DNA of 64,000 nucleotides from an uncultured bacterium (GTDB taxonomy: Bacteria > Bacillota > Clostridia > Christensenellales > QALW01): positions 1-64,000 of the forward strand of contig CAJMLN010000004.1 of the NCBI GenBank assembly GCA_905214315.1. Direction: 5' to 3'. A program made the translations under genes and the position numbers. How positions within the stretch are numbered: the stretch's first letter is position 1; each line of letters opens with the position of its first letter. Under the pieces are notes generated by a model. It was not told where the DNA came from, made no database searches, and saw only the letters and a list, made by a program, of their open reading frames with translations. Positions 1 to 7,459 of the stretch are shown here, in pieces.

Positions 1-695
1 TATGCAGAAAAAAGGGCGTGCCGTTCCATACTGACGCTGTGCAGGCGGCAGGGCAGCTTGCGATTGATACGGAGGCGCAGAAAATCGATATGCTCTCGCT
101 TTCGGCACATAAGTTTTACGGGCCGAAGGGCGTAGGCGCGCTTTATATCAGAAAAGGCGTTCCGGTAGTGAGCTTGATTCGCGGCGGCGGGCAGGAGCGC
201 GGCAAACGGGCGGGCACGGAAAATACGGCCGGCATTGCCGGAATGGCGGCGGCGCTGAAGGAAGCCTGCGGCCGTATGCAGTACAATGGCCGCCGCATCC
301 GTTCCGTTCGGAACAGCCTTTTGCAGGAACTTTTAAAAATTCCGCACAGTGTTCTGAACGGCGATCGCGCCCGGCGGCTGCCGGGAAATATCAATATATG
401 CTTTGAAGGCATTGAAGGGGAGTCTTTGATTTTACTGCTCAGTGAAAAGGGCATCTGTGCGTCCTCCGGGTCGGCTTGTACCTCCGGGTCGCTGGATCCG
501 AGCCATGTTCTGCTTGCGATAGGACGGGACCATGGAATTGCGCACGGCTCGCTGCGCCTTTCTCTGGGGGCGGATATTACGCCGGCGGCCGCGGACTATA
601 TTGCCCAAAATGTGAAGACTGCCGTAGAGTATTTAAGAAATATGTCTCCTGTATGGCGGGATATTGAAGAAGGGAAGAAACAGCATGCTGTATAG
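1..695 (+). CDS. iscS: Cysteine desulfurase, C-terminal part
   Basis: This is a PLP-dependent class V aminotransferase-fold enzyme that takes sulfur from L-cysteine as a persulfide for Fe-S cluster and thio-cofactor assembly. The reading frame is already open at base 3, so the gene starts before the window and the GTG at 18 is an internal valine. The visible part carries the HTDAVQ segment, the SAHKFYGPKG segment whose lysine (codon 111-113) binds PLP, and the SSGSACTSG loop with the sulfur-carrying cysteine (codon 477-479). The stop overlaps the start of the IscU scaffold gene by 11 bases, which implies co-translation. The family assignment is firm. Whether it serves general IscS or tRNA-thiolation NifS duties cannot be told from this part. 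Confidence 0.93.
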   Translation, partial: CRKKGVPFHTDAVQAAGQLAIDTEAQKIDMLSLSAHKFYGPKGVGALYIRKGVPVVSLIRGGGQERGKRAGTENTAGIAGMAAALKEACGRMQYNGRRIRSVRNSLLQELLKIPHSVLNGDRARRLPGNINICFEGIEGESLILLLSEKGICASSGSACTSGSLDPSHVLLAIGRDHGIAHGSLRLSLGADITPAAADYIAQNVKTAVEYLRNMSPVWRDIEEGKKQHAV

Positions 696-1080
696 TGAAA
701 AGGTAATGGAGCATTTTAAGCACCCGAGAAACGTGGGCATAATAGAAGACGCCGACGGCATAGGGGAATCCGGCAACGCCAAGTGCGGGGATATTATGCG
801 AATTTATCTGAAGGTGAAGGATGAAATTATTGAGGATGTAAAGTTTGAGACCTTTGGCTGCGGTTCGGCAATCGCTTCCAGCTCCATGGCTACGGAAATG
901 ATCAAAAACAAGCCCGTATCCGAGGCGCTTGCGCTTACGAACCGGGCAGTGGCCGAGGCGCTGGACGGGCTTCCGCCCAATAAGCTGCATTGCTCTGTTT
1001 TAGCCGAGGAAGCGATTAAAAACGCGATAGAAGATTATCAGAAAAAGACCGGCCGGTATAAAAGGGGAGATTTTGCATGA
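685..1080 (+). CDS. iscU: Fe-S cluster assembly scaffold IscU/NifU-like
   Basis: This is the scaffold on which Fe-S clusters are built from desulfurase-derived sulfur. The 131-residue product has the three cysteines expected of the family: C34 in NAKCGD, C59 in FGCGS and C103 in LHCS, with D36 and H102 beside them. The length fits a stand-alone IscU. I chose ATG 685 because MLYSEKVMEHF is the usual family N-terminus and a purine-rich AGAAGGGAAG ribosome-binding site lies just upstream. An in-frame start at 664 would add seven unconserved residues. It overlaps the desulfurase stop and its own TGA overlaps the next ATG, so desulfurase, scaffold and regulator form one transcript. Confidence 0.93.
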   Translation: MLYSEKVMEHFKHPRNVGIIEDADGIGESGNAKCGDIMRIYLKVKDEIIEDVKFETFGCGSAIASSSMATEMIKNKPVSEALALTNRAVAEALDGLPPNKLHCSVLAEEAIKNAIEDYQKKTGRYKRGDFA

Positions 1081-1478
1081 TGGTTTCCACAAAGGGGCGC
1101 TATGCCCTGCGGGTCATGCTGGATTTGGCCGAGCACAGAAATGAGGGCTATATTCGTTTGCAGGATATCGCCCAGAGGCAGGAGATCTCGGAAAAATATT
1201 TGGAAGGCATTATTGTAGTGCTTTCCAAGGCGGGCTTTGTGGACGCGCTCAGGGGTAAGGGAGGCGGTTATCGGCTGAACCGGGATCCGGAGGAGTATAC
1301 GGTGGGCAGCATTCTAAAGCTTACCGAGGGCTCTCTGGCGCCGGTGGCCTGCTTGGAATGCGCGCCGAACCGGTGCGCGCGCGCCGGCCGCTGCGCCACG
1401 CTGCCGATGTGGGAAAAATTGGATAAAATGATCGACAACTTTTTTGAAGGCATTACGCTGCGGCAGCTTCTGCAATAA
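1077..1478 (+). CDS. iscR: Rrf2/IscR-type Fe-S-sensing transcription regulator
   Basis: This is a small DNA-binding regulator of the Rrf2 family. The first 65 or so residues form the winged helix (GRYALRVMLDLA, then a recognition helix around ISEKYLEGI and the wing at GKGGGYRL). The C-terminal part has cysteines at 92, 95, 100 and 106 (CLECAPNRC then RC). Three spaced cysteines ligate a [2Fe-2S] cluster in IscR, so this looks like a cluster-sensing member rather than a CymR-like protein. The gene is last in the desulfurase-scaffold-regulator operon and starts inside the previous stop codon (ATGATG; either ATG is possible). Autogenous control of the operon is inferred; the operon promoter lies outside the window. 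Confidence 0.85.
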   Translation: MMVSTKGRYALRVMLDLAEHRNEGYIRLQDIAQRQEISEKYLEGIIVVLSKAGFVDALRGKGGGYRLNRDPEEYTVGSILKLTEGSLAPVACLECAPNRCARAGRCATLPMWEKLDKMIDNFFEGITLRQLLQ

Positions 1479-1500
1479 AAAGTTTGCTTTGAAAGGGCGG

Positions 1501-1530
1501 GACCGGTGCTTCAGCCGGTCTCCTTGCTTT
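1501..1530 (+). terminator. Possible weak terminator after the Fe-S operon
   Basis: A GACCGG/CCGGTC stem with an 8-base loop lies 22 bases after the regulator stop. It is followed by TCCTTGCTTTT, a poor U-tract. It overlaps the 3' end of the convergent gene. Confidence 0.35.
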
Positions 1531-2071
1531 TGATATGAAAGGTACCAAACGGCCGGAACTGCGGCGGCAGCGTTTCCTCCTGTACAAGAAGGGGAAAATC
1601 AGAGCCGATGTAGATGACGCTTTCCGGAACATCACTGGGCAGATTGCTGATTTTTATGCGGTATTTGCCCTCGGGGACGGAAATACCGCGATATTCGCAT
1701 ACCGTCCGGTGCGGATATTGCCGGTACAGGGAATCTCCCAAATTAAGATTTATGCAGATGGCGATACGGTAAGGCCCCAGACCGTCGTCGGCCGTCAGCT
1801 TTTCCTCGCCGGTATCGCCGCAGAGGGTTTCCTCCCCGGGGTCAAGGATATATGCCGCGCAGAAAACTCTTTTTTCAAAATATAAATGGTGGACATTGCG
1901 GTAGGAAACTGCGATGGACAGCTCACCCGGGGCCGTCTCCCGCAGCGTTATATTTTGCACATGCCCTTCTTCCGCGGTAACAATGTACAGGCCGATATGC
2001 AGGGCGGAAAGGCTGAGGGAGCAGAGGACGATCAGTACTGTAAGGCCCGTGCGGCGCAGAAATTTTTTCAT
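1511..2071 (-). CDS. Small membrane-anchored/exported protein, paralog of 4409-4954
   Basis: I do not recognise the family. The 186-residue product starts with a basic MKKFLRRTG segment and one hydrophobic helix (about residues 9-30), so it is either exported or anchored by its N-terminus. The rest is a polar, probably beta-rich extracytoplasmic domain with the segments YFEKRVF, GPYRIAI, GKYRIKI and VIYIGSDFP. The same blocks recur in the gene at 4409-4954 on the other strand, so the two are paralogs. Their first 28 or so codons are nearly identical in DNA. A GGAGCTTTTT ribosome-binding site precedes the ATG. The IYIGSD...FRPFGTF end suggests an intact protein and not a fragment. Function is unknown. 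Confidence 0.7.
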   Translation of the reverse strand: MKKFLRRTGLTVLIVLCSLSLSALHIGLYIVTAEEGHVQNITLRETAPGELSIAVSYRNVHHLYFEKRVFCAAYILDPGEETLCGDTGEEKLTADDGLGPYRIAICINLNLGDSLYRQYPHRTVCEYRGISVPEGKYRIKISNLPSDVPESVIYIGSDFPLLVQEETLPPQFRPFGTFHIKSKETG

Positions 2072-2228
2072 AAAAAGCTCCTTTTTTGCTCTGCCGGGCT
2101 TTTATCGGACCGCCCGGCGGAGTGCTTTGCGTTTATTATACCGTACAGCGGATGAAAAAGCAATTCGGATCTTGCCTGCGGAAAAAGAGTACGGGAAAGA
2201 CGGCAGTACCCGAAGCGGATAATAAAGT
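2072..2228. other. Intergenic stretch with a GC-rich hairpin
   Basis: No gene is seen. An 11-base inverted repeat with one mismatch (2089-2099 with 2112-2122) lies just 5' of the leftward gene. On that strand it stands right before the ribosome-binding site, so it could shape the leader of that mRNA. It is not followed by a U-tract on either strand. Confidence 0.5.
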
Positions 2229-2258
2229 CCCGTCTGCATTGATTGCAGACGGGCGTTT
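2229..2258 (+). terminator. Terminator-like hairpin without an upstream gene
   Basis: CCCGTCTGCA (2229-2238) pairs perfectly with TGCAGACGGG (2244-2253) and is followed by CGTTTTG. The preceding AAAGTCCCGTCTGCA is repeated in the terminator at 4986-5022. No rightward gene ends just before it, so it may insulate the amidase gene or be a relic of a rearrangement. Confidence 0.6.
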
Positions 2259-2280
2259 TGTAAATATCAATAAATTATAA

Positions 2281-2313
2281 AACATATTTTATTTAAACTT
2301 TAATAAATATGTT
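2281..2313. promoter_or_regulatory. AT-rich inverted repeat upstream of the amidase promoter
   Basis: AACATATTTTATT (2281-2293) and AATAAATATGTT (2302-2313) form an inverted repeat with one bulged base and an 8-base centre. It lies ten bases upstream of the predicted -35 box and could be an operator, but no cognate regulator is evident. Confidence 0.4.
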
Positions 2314-2322
2314 AAAGATAGA

Positions 2323-2351
2323 TTGATTTTTCATTTTTAATATGCTATGAT
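2323..2351 (+). promoter_or_regulatory. SigA-type promoter of the amidase gene
   Basis: TTGATT (2323-2328) and TATGAT (2346-2351) are separated by 17 bases, about 45 bases before the amidase ATG. The sequence is AT-rich, so chance matches are more likely here than elsewhere. Confidence 0.5.
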
Positions 2352-2396
2352 AAAAATAATAGTTTTTAAAGAAAAATAAAAAAGGAAGAATTTCAT

Positions 2397-4397
2397 ATGA
2401 AAAAATTTTTTAGTACATTATTAATTCTATCTTTAATACTTACTGTAATTAATTTACCTGTGTTTGCATCAAATATTGAACCTGACATCATACACAAATA
2501 TACTTTTAATAGTGGAAAAGAGACATGGTCAACAATTGGAAATGCATCTACATCAATTACAACTCCGCGCATGGTTCATGATGGTTCTTGTTTGCTTACA
2601 GTTATTAATGGTTCGTCCTGGGCATCACCCAGAGTTAATATATATAATATGATAAAAGCTGAGGGGCCGGGAACTTATACCGTTCATGCGAAAGTAATGG
2701 TTGATGAATATTTACCTTACTTTTATTGCCGAATGATTATGCGTTCAACGGAATCCTACTCCTTTTTAGAAAATAATTTTACCAGTTTGGGCGTTAAGAC
2801 TGAAATATATAATGACCGCTGGACAGATGTCTCCGGTTCATTTAAAGTGCAAACAACAGACTTGGAAAAAAGTAGTGGTTATTTTTGGCTTTGCTTTGAT
2901 TCGATTTCTGATGATTATGAACAAACACATTTTTATATTGATGATGTAATCATCTGCAAGTTAAATGAAAATGATGTTACAAATGGACAGTTTCAACATG
3001 GTATAATCGGCTGGCAAAATTGGGGTGGCTTGGGGAACTTTACAGTAGAGCATCATTCTGTATTAGGTATTCCTTATGGTTATTATCTAAATATTTCAAC
3101 CTATAGTTCAGTTGCCTGCAATGTAGACCAAATATTATCTAAATACAGAAGTGTAGTTTATCGTGCTGCATTTGATTTATATGTTTCGGAAGACTCTTAT
3201 AACAGTTTGGATCAAATGATATTTTATCTATCTACAAAAGACGGCACACAAACATGTTATCTCTCCCAGCCAAGTCGAATAGATGCTGAAAGATGGACAC
3301 ATTTTAGTTTTGATATAAATATGTTCAGTGAATATAATAATACCGGTAAAAATATGTTTCAATTACTTAATCCGGATATCAATGAAGTTGTTTTTCGTAT
3401 TGAATATCGATCGAAATCAGGGGCAATAGAACGTTCTTATTGCATAAGAGATTTAACTTTTGTACCACTTGTAAATAGCAATAACGGCGGGGATTTTAAA
3501 CAAATAGGAGTAAATTATAGCCATGATGGAGATCTTTCCTGGTCAAATAAAGAAGATTTTTACGTATTTATTCCTACAAAAACAGCCTTATATGAAATAT
3601 ATACTACAGGAAATGCAATGGATTCTTTTGGGGAAATATATGGGGCTTCCGATGATTACAGATTCACTTACGATGATGATAGCGGGGAAGCCACGAATTT
3701 TAAAATAAGTACAGTTCTCTATGCGCATAATGTTTACTATATAAAGATAACAAAATCTTCCAAAGCCGCTGCCTACGGAGAATATACGCTAACCGTTAAC
3801 TTGAAATGGCTTGAAGTTAATAAGCCGATCATTCAACAAAGATCTACATGGAATCCAAATGAGCCTAATATGTCAAGATTAGAAGCGCGTGGCACAGCCG
3901 TTCGTGTTATTTTTCATCACAGCGCCGATAAATTCAGTAGTACTGATTTTTTTGAAACTGTAGCGGAAATCAAAAGAATTCAGGTTTTTCATATGACAAA
4001 AGATGAGCCATATGCAGATATCGGGTATCATTACATCATTGATCCCAGCGGTCGCATTTGGGAAGGAAGAAAGCTGGAATACCGAGGGTCCCATACTCGT
4101 TCCTATAATGATGATATTGGAGTTTTGCTGTTAGGCGACTTTGAATCCCGCAAAGAAAACGCTTGGAATCCCGATACTGTCAGCGACGCCATGTTTGAAT
4201 CCATGCAAACGCTCACCAAATGGTTATGTTATTCCCAACGTTTAGAGAAAAATAATGCCAGCGGCGGTGAGCGTTGCCCCATTAATATACATTATAATTA
4301 TAAAGCAGCTAACGGCGAAGATACAGAATGTCCCGGCGATAATGCTATTCCCAAAGTAAACCAGCTGGATTCCATCATCCGCGCCTGGTGTCCCTGA
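2397..4397 (+). CDS. Secreted PGRP-type N-acetylmuramoyl-L-alanine amidase with N-terminal beta domains
   Basis: The 666-residue protein has a cleavable signal peptide (about residues 1-24, ending PVFASN). Two galactose-binding/CBM-like beta-sandwich regions follow (roughly 30-190 and 195-360), then a region resembling bacterial pre-peptidase C-terminal domains (about 365-470). A C-terminal peptidoglycan-recognition amidase domain occupies about 495-666. In that domain FHHSA, DIGYHYIIDPSGRIWEGR, GVLLLGDF and a final H...ECPGD supply the expected zinc-binding His/His/Cys set and the tyrosine. It should cleave the bond between muramic acid and L-alanine outside the cell. The gene is far richer in A+T than all its neighbours and uses AT-ending codons, which points to recent acquisition. 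It is flanked by two inverted paralogous genes. A cell-wall hydrolase or antibacterial role is inferred. Confidence 0.85.
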   Translation: MKKFFSTLLILSLILTVINLPVFASNIEPDIIHKYTFNSGKETWSTIGNASTSITTPRMVHDGSCLLTVINGSSWASPRVNIYNMIKAEGPGTYTVHAKVMVDEYLPYFYCRMIMRSTESYSFLENNFTSLGVKTEIYNDRWTDVSGSFKVQTTDLEKSSGYFWLCFDSISDDYEQTHFYIDDVIICKLNENDVTNGQFQHGIIGWQNWGGLGNFTVEHHSVLGIPYGYYLNISTYSSVACNVDQILSKYRSVVYRAAFDLYVSEDSYNSLDQMIFYLSTKDGTQTCYLSQPSRIDAERWTHFSFDINMFSEYNNTGKNMFQLLNPDINEVVFRIEYRSKSGAIERSYCIRDLTFVPLVNSNNGGDFKQIGVNYSHDGDLSWSNKEDFYVFIPTKTALYEIYTTGNAMDSFGEIYGASDDYRFTYDDDSGEATNFKISTVLYAHNVYYIKITKSSKAAAYGEYTLTVNLKWLEVNKPIIQQRSTWNPNEPNMSRLEARGTAVRVIFHHSADKFSSTDFFETVAEIKRIQVFHMTKDEPYADIGYHYIIDPSGRIWEGRKLEYRGSHTRSYNDDIGVLLLGDFESRKENAWNPDTVSDAMFESMQTLTKWLCYSQRLEKNNASGGERCPINIHYNYKAANGEDTECPGDNAIPKVNQLDSIIRAWCP

Positions 4398-4399
4398 AG

Positions 4400-4494
4400 G
4401 AGAAGCTTATGAAAAAATTTCTGCGCCGCGCGGGCCTTACTTTGCTGATCGTCCTCTCTTCCCTCAGCCTTGCTGCCCTGCATATCGGGCTGTA
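4400..4494. repeat. Inverted near-identical repeat of 1986-2080
   Basis: From the ribosome-binding site through about 28 codons, the start of this gene matches the reverse complement of 1986-2080 with only scattered mismatches. The two copies face each other across the AT-rich amidase gene. They could serve as homology for inversion or for integration of the cargo between them. Confidence 0.75.
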
Positions 4495-4954
4495 CTTTTT
4501 CTGCGGGCACAGCAATGAAGTTTGGGACGTCAGACTGCATTCCGCTCCTTTGGGCAGGTTGGTTCTCGCTGTTTCCTATGATAATATGTATTTTGAGAAG
4601 ATGTCCTACGGAGTTCGCAGGATGGAAGAGGGAGAAGAATTTGCAGTCGGCGACGGAACAATCGATCCCGGTGTTTTAGGGAAATACCGCATAGAAATTT
4701 ACTTTATAGATACGAATCTGGGAGAAAGATTTTATAAGCATCAAGCGCCTTCGCTCACATATGGATGGTGGTCCGCATACGATGTAAAAACGCTGAACCC
4801 TTTCCTGAAAGGAAAATTTAAAATGTTGGTAACCACGCCGGATGATTCGCTGCTCTGCATTTATATCGGTTCCGACGAGCCGTTTGAAATTAGGGAAAAG
4901 CACGGGCTTCTCTATATGCCTACCGGGAACTTATATATTGAGCTTGACCGCTGA
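4409..4954 (+). CDS. Small membrane-anchored/exported protein, paralog of 1511-2071
   Basis: The 181-residue protein has the same layout as the product of 1511-2071: MKKFLRR, one hydrophobic helix (about 8-30), then a polar domain with YFEK, GKYRIEIYF, KGKFKMLV and CIYIGSDEPFEI. I set the start at ATG 4409, preceded by GAAGGAGAAGC, and not at an earlier TTG. The coding DNA is close to the local GC-rich norm and unlike the preceding amidase gene, from which it is separated by only 11 bases. It ends at a strong terminator. It may be an envelope protein. The function is unknown, and nearness to the amidase does not prove a link. Confidence 0.7.
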   Translation: MKKFLRRAGLTLLIVLSSLSLAALHIGLYFFCGHSNEVWDVRLHSAPLGRLVLAVSYDNMYFEKMSYGVRRMEEGEEFAVGDGTIDPGVLGKYRIEIYFIDTNLGERFYKHQAPSLTYGWWSAYDVKTLNPFLKGKFKMLVTTPDDSLLCIYIGSDEPFEIREKHGLLYMPTGNLYIELDR

Positions 4955-4985
4955 GGCGTTTCCTTACTTTTATACAGAAAAAACA

Positions 4986-5022
4986 AAGTCCCGTCTGCAA
5001 TCAGCGCAGACGGGACTTTTTC
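4986..5022. terminator. Strong bidirectional terminator
   Basis: A 13-base perfect stem (4986-4998 with 5006-5018) with a 7-base loop has A-rich and T-rich flanks, so it can serve both convergent genes. It overlaps the stop codon of the leftward oxidoreductase gene. It shares AAAGTCCCGTCTGCA with the hairpin at 2229. Confidence 0.85.
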
Positions 5023-6259
5023 ACAGCTCTGTTACATCCTGCGGTTCTCTGGTCTGCCAGGCTCCCTCGGTAAAGTCGGGCATGGCCTGCGGCGCGCCGC
5101 CGAGCAGGATCGATTGCTCCGAAAGCACGGAGACCGCCATCCAGACCGCGGCGTCATAGACGTCGATGGGCATGTCGGTTTTGTTTTTTACCGCGTCGGC
5201 AAAGGCGCGGAACACAAAGTAATCCATGCCGCCGTGCCCCGCGGCCTGCGCCTGGGGAGAAATATCCTTCCACATCGGCGGCAGATAGTCCGCTTCGTAT
5301 TCCACAGCGTTGTTGATCAGCTCCTGATAAGAGCGCACGGGCTCAAAGTATTTTTCGCTGTGCGTGCCCTCGATAAATACGCTGTTGGTTGCCTGCTCGT
5401 ACATTCCCTTTGTGCCGCGCACGGTGAAATCACGGGAATAGAAGCGGGGCAGCGTGGTATCCAAACGCAGCAGGATCGTTTCCCCGCCGGCGCATTTGAG
5501 CATGGTGGTAACGATATCGCCCTGGGCAAAATCGGTTTCCTTCATATAGTCGGGAACGGCTTTTTCCCGCGCCTGATTCCGGATATATTCCTTCAGCCCC
5601 TCGGCCTTTGAGGCGATGGAGGAAACGGACACAATGCGGTTGCCGCGGTTGATGTTCAGGAGCTTTGCAATCGGCCCCAGCTCATGGGTGGGATAGTTTT
5701 CGCAGCAGCGGTGCTGGTAGTTTTTAAAGCGGTAATGACGGTTTTCAATGCCCCAGGCCACCTCCTGGCGCAGATCGTGGGAATAGGAGCCGGCGCAGTG
5801 AACGATCTGCCCGAAGAGACCGGCGCGGGCCATGGCCGTGGCCAGCAGCTCTTCCCGGCCGTAGCAGCAGTTTTCCAGCAGCATATAGGGCGTGCGGGTT
5901 TTTTCAAAGGCGTCCACCAGCTTCTGGCAGGCGGTAAGGGAGAACTCACAGCCCACGTCGCTTCCCACGGGAATCCCCTTTTCCATGGCATACAGGGAGA
6001 TCTCCCCGTGGGTCTGCCAGGAGGAAAATACCAGCGCGCCGTCCAGACCGGGCAGGGAAAGCGCCTGGCGGTAGTCAGAAAAGGCCTGCGCGCTTCCCCC
6101 GGCGGCGCCGGCGGTGCGCTTTGCCATGGCATCGGCACGATCGGGATAGACGTCGCATACCGCGGCAATATGCACGTCTTCCATTTTTAAAAGCACATTT
6201 TCAATGACCCAGCTTCCTCTGTTTCCCAGGCCTATGACGGCTAAATTGATTTTTTTCAT
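5021..6259 (-). CDS. GH109-like Gfo/Idh/MocA protein (possible alpha-N-acetylgalactosaminidase)
   Basis: The 412-residue protein has an N-terminal NAD-binding Rossmann fold (AVIGLGNRGSW, residues 7-17; acidic VCDVYPDRAD) and a C-terminal Gfo/Idh alpha/beta domain. The usual EKP catalytic motif is absent; the place reads SDVGCEFS. The segments MLLENCCYGREEL, GLFGQIVHCAGSYSHDL and NYPTHELGPIAKLLNINRGN look like the glycosidase family GH109, which removes terminal alpha-GalNAc by an NAD-dependent oxidation, elimination and reduction cycle. This suggests a glycosidase and not a simple dehydrogenase. No signal peptide is present, so it acts in the cytoplasm. It is divergent from an AraC regulator at 6428 and has its own promoter. 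A related Gfo/Idh dehydrogenase remains the alternative. Confidence 0.8.
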   Translation of the reverse strand: MKKINLAVIGLGNRGSWVIENVLLKMEDVHIAAVCDVYPDRADAMAKRTAGAAGGSAQAFSDYRQALSLPGLDGALVFSSWQTHGEISLYAMEKGIPVGSDVGCEFSLTACQKLVDAFEKTRTPYMLLENCCYGREELLATAMARAGLFGQIVHCAGSYSHDLRQEVAWGIENRHYRFKNYQHRCCENYPTHELGPIAKLLNINRGNRIVSVSSIASKAEGLKEYIRNQAREKAVPDYMKETDFAQGDIVTTMLKCAGGETILLRLDTTLPRFYSRDFTVRGTKGMYEQATNSVFIEGTHSEKYFEPVRSYQELINNAVEYEADYLPPMWKDISPQAQAAGHGGMDYFVFRAFADAVKNKTDMPIDVYDAAVWMAVSVLSEQSILLGGAPQAMPDFTEGAWQTREPQDVTEL

Positions 6260-6281
6260 AAAAAAACCTCATTTCTTTTTG

Positions 6282-6342
6282 CCGGAGCGCATCCTCCGGT
6301 ATTTCTTGTACTTATCATACGCCCGCCGGGCTTTGCCGACAA
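6282..6342 (-). promoter_or_regulatory. Promoter and leader hairpin of the GH109-like gene
   Basis: On the minus strand TTGTCG (6342-6337) and TATGAT (6319-6314) are 17 bases apart. The leader then contains a CCGGAG/CTCCGG hairpin (6282-6299) before the gene's AATGAGG ribosome-binding site. Confidence 0.6.
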
Positions 6343-6381
6343 TGGGTTTCCTTATCAGAATACTGTGTTTTTTTATCATTC

Positions 6382-6410
6382 TTTACTTTTATCTATGGAT
6401 GTGATAGAAT
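6382..6410 (+). promoter_or_regulatory. Promoter of the AraC-family gene
   Basis: TTTACT (6382-6387) and TAGAAT (6405-6410) are 17 bases apart. The predicted transcript starts about ten bases before the ATG at 6428, with GCAGGTGAT as the ribosome-binding site. Confidence 0.6.
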
Positions 6411-6427
6411 ATTTTGCAGGTGATATT

Positions 6428-7249
6428 ATGGGAAAATTTATAGAGGAATATAATTTTCTGCGGCCTTTTTCCTATGAGGGCGATTTTTATCTGAAATATT
6501 TGGGCTACAATGACTTTGAAAAGGTAGCGCCTATCAGGCAGCCGCGCGTGCAGGAGTTCTATACGCTGCACTATGTGCTCGGCGGCGGCGGTACGCTGAT
6601 GCTGGGGGAACGGGTTTATAAGGTGCGGGCCGGCCAGCTGTTCTTTCTGCCGCCGCGGGAGCAGATTCTGTATTATCCCGACGAGCATATGCCCTGGGAA
6701 TATGTTTGGTTTGCCTTTGACGGGATCAAGACGGCCGAATACGGAAAAAAGATGGGGTTTTCTCTTTCCGTACCCGTGCGGGAGGCGCCGCCGGGACGGC
6801 AGCTGCCCCTGTGCCTGCAGCGGCTTTTTGACTGTATGCGCGCCGGGGAAGGCGACGGGTATTTTATGGCGCTTTCGGCTTTTTATGAGATTTTGCATCT
6901 GTGCGCGGCCCAGGAGCCTCCGCGCGGCGCCGCGCAGATCAAAAAAATGATCGATCAGAGCTTTACGCTGCCGGATTTTACCGTGGAGCAGCTCTGCCGC
7001 AGTCTGCATATCAGTCATGCCCAGCTCTGCCGGATTTTTTTGGGGGAATACGGAACCACGGCGGTAAAATATCTGGTCTCCTGCCGGCTGACGCTGGCGG
7101 CGCGGCTGCTGGAGACCACGCAGCTGCCCATCAAGACCGTGGCGGCCTCCTGCGGTTTCCGTGATGAAATTCATTTTATGAAATCCTTTAAAAAGGCCTA
7201 CGGAATGCCGGCGCTGGCGTTTCGAACGCAGTATAGCGTTAAAAAATAA
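6428..7249 (+). CDS. AraC-family transcription regulator with cupin sensor domain
   Basis: The 273-residue protein has an N-terminal cupin/AraC ligand-binding region (about 20-150, with LHYVLGGGGTLMLGERVY and AGQLFFLPP). Its C-terminal AraC domain (about 175-273) carries two helix-turn-helix units: LCRSLHISHAQLCRIF and KTVAASCGFRDEIHFMKSFK. I chose ATG 6428 because it follows a good ribosome-binding site just after a promoter; an upstream ATG at 6365 lies within the promoter. It is divergently transcribed from the GH109-like gene. By the usual behaviour of such pairs it probably activates that gene when a sugar ligand is present. The ligand is unknown. Confidence 0.88.
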   Translation: MGKFIEEYNFLRPFSYEGDFYLKYLGYNDFEKVAPIRQPRVQEFYTLHYVLGGGGTLMLGERVYKVRAGQLFFLPPREQILYYPDEHMPWEYVWFAFDGIKTAEYGKKMGFSLSVPVREAPPGRQLPLCLQRLFDCMRAGEGDGYFMALSAFYEILHLCAAQEPPRGAAQIKKMIDQSFTLPDFTVEQLCRSLHISHAQLCRIFLGEYGTTAVKYLVSCRLTLAARLLETTQLPIKTVAASCGFRDEIHFMKSFKKAYGMPALAFRTQYSVKK

Positions 7250-7272
7250 AAACAGGAACGTTTTCGTTCCTG
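7248..7272 (-). terminator. Hairpin terminator, leftward
   Basis: CAGGAACG (7253-7260) pairs with CGTTCCTG (7265-7272). Read leftward it is followed by TTTTTATTTTTT, a good U-tract; read rightward it has none. It probably ends the transcript of the LCP gene, about 190 bases after that gene's stop. Confidence 0.65.
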
Positions 7273-7459
7273 CTTCAGCCTGTTACAAGAGCGGCAAAGC
7301 CGCTTTTTGGGGAAATTTGGATTCTTTCCAAAAAATCACCGTGTGTTTTTAACAGTGCGTTTTTCGAAATTACACACCGGGAAAGGCCAGGCTTTCTTCT
7401 TTTTAGGAGGATGAATTTCCCATTTACCGTCAGGATGACTTTTTTAGGAAACGGAAAAT

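Noticed and set aside
6389..7174. A 261-codon open frame on the minus strand
   Set aside because: It is antisense to the AraC gene and its product is a low-complexity basic sequence without a domain.
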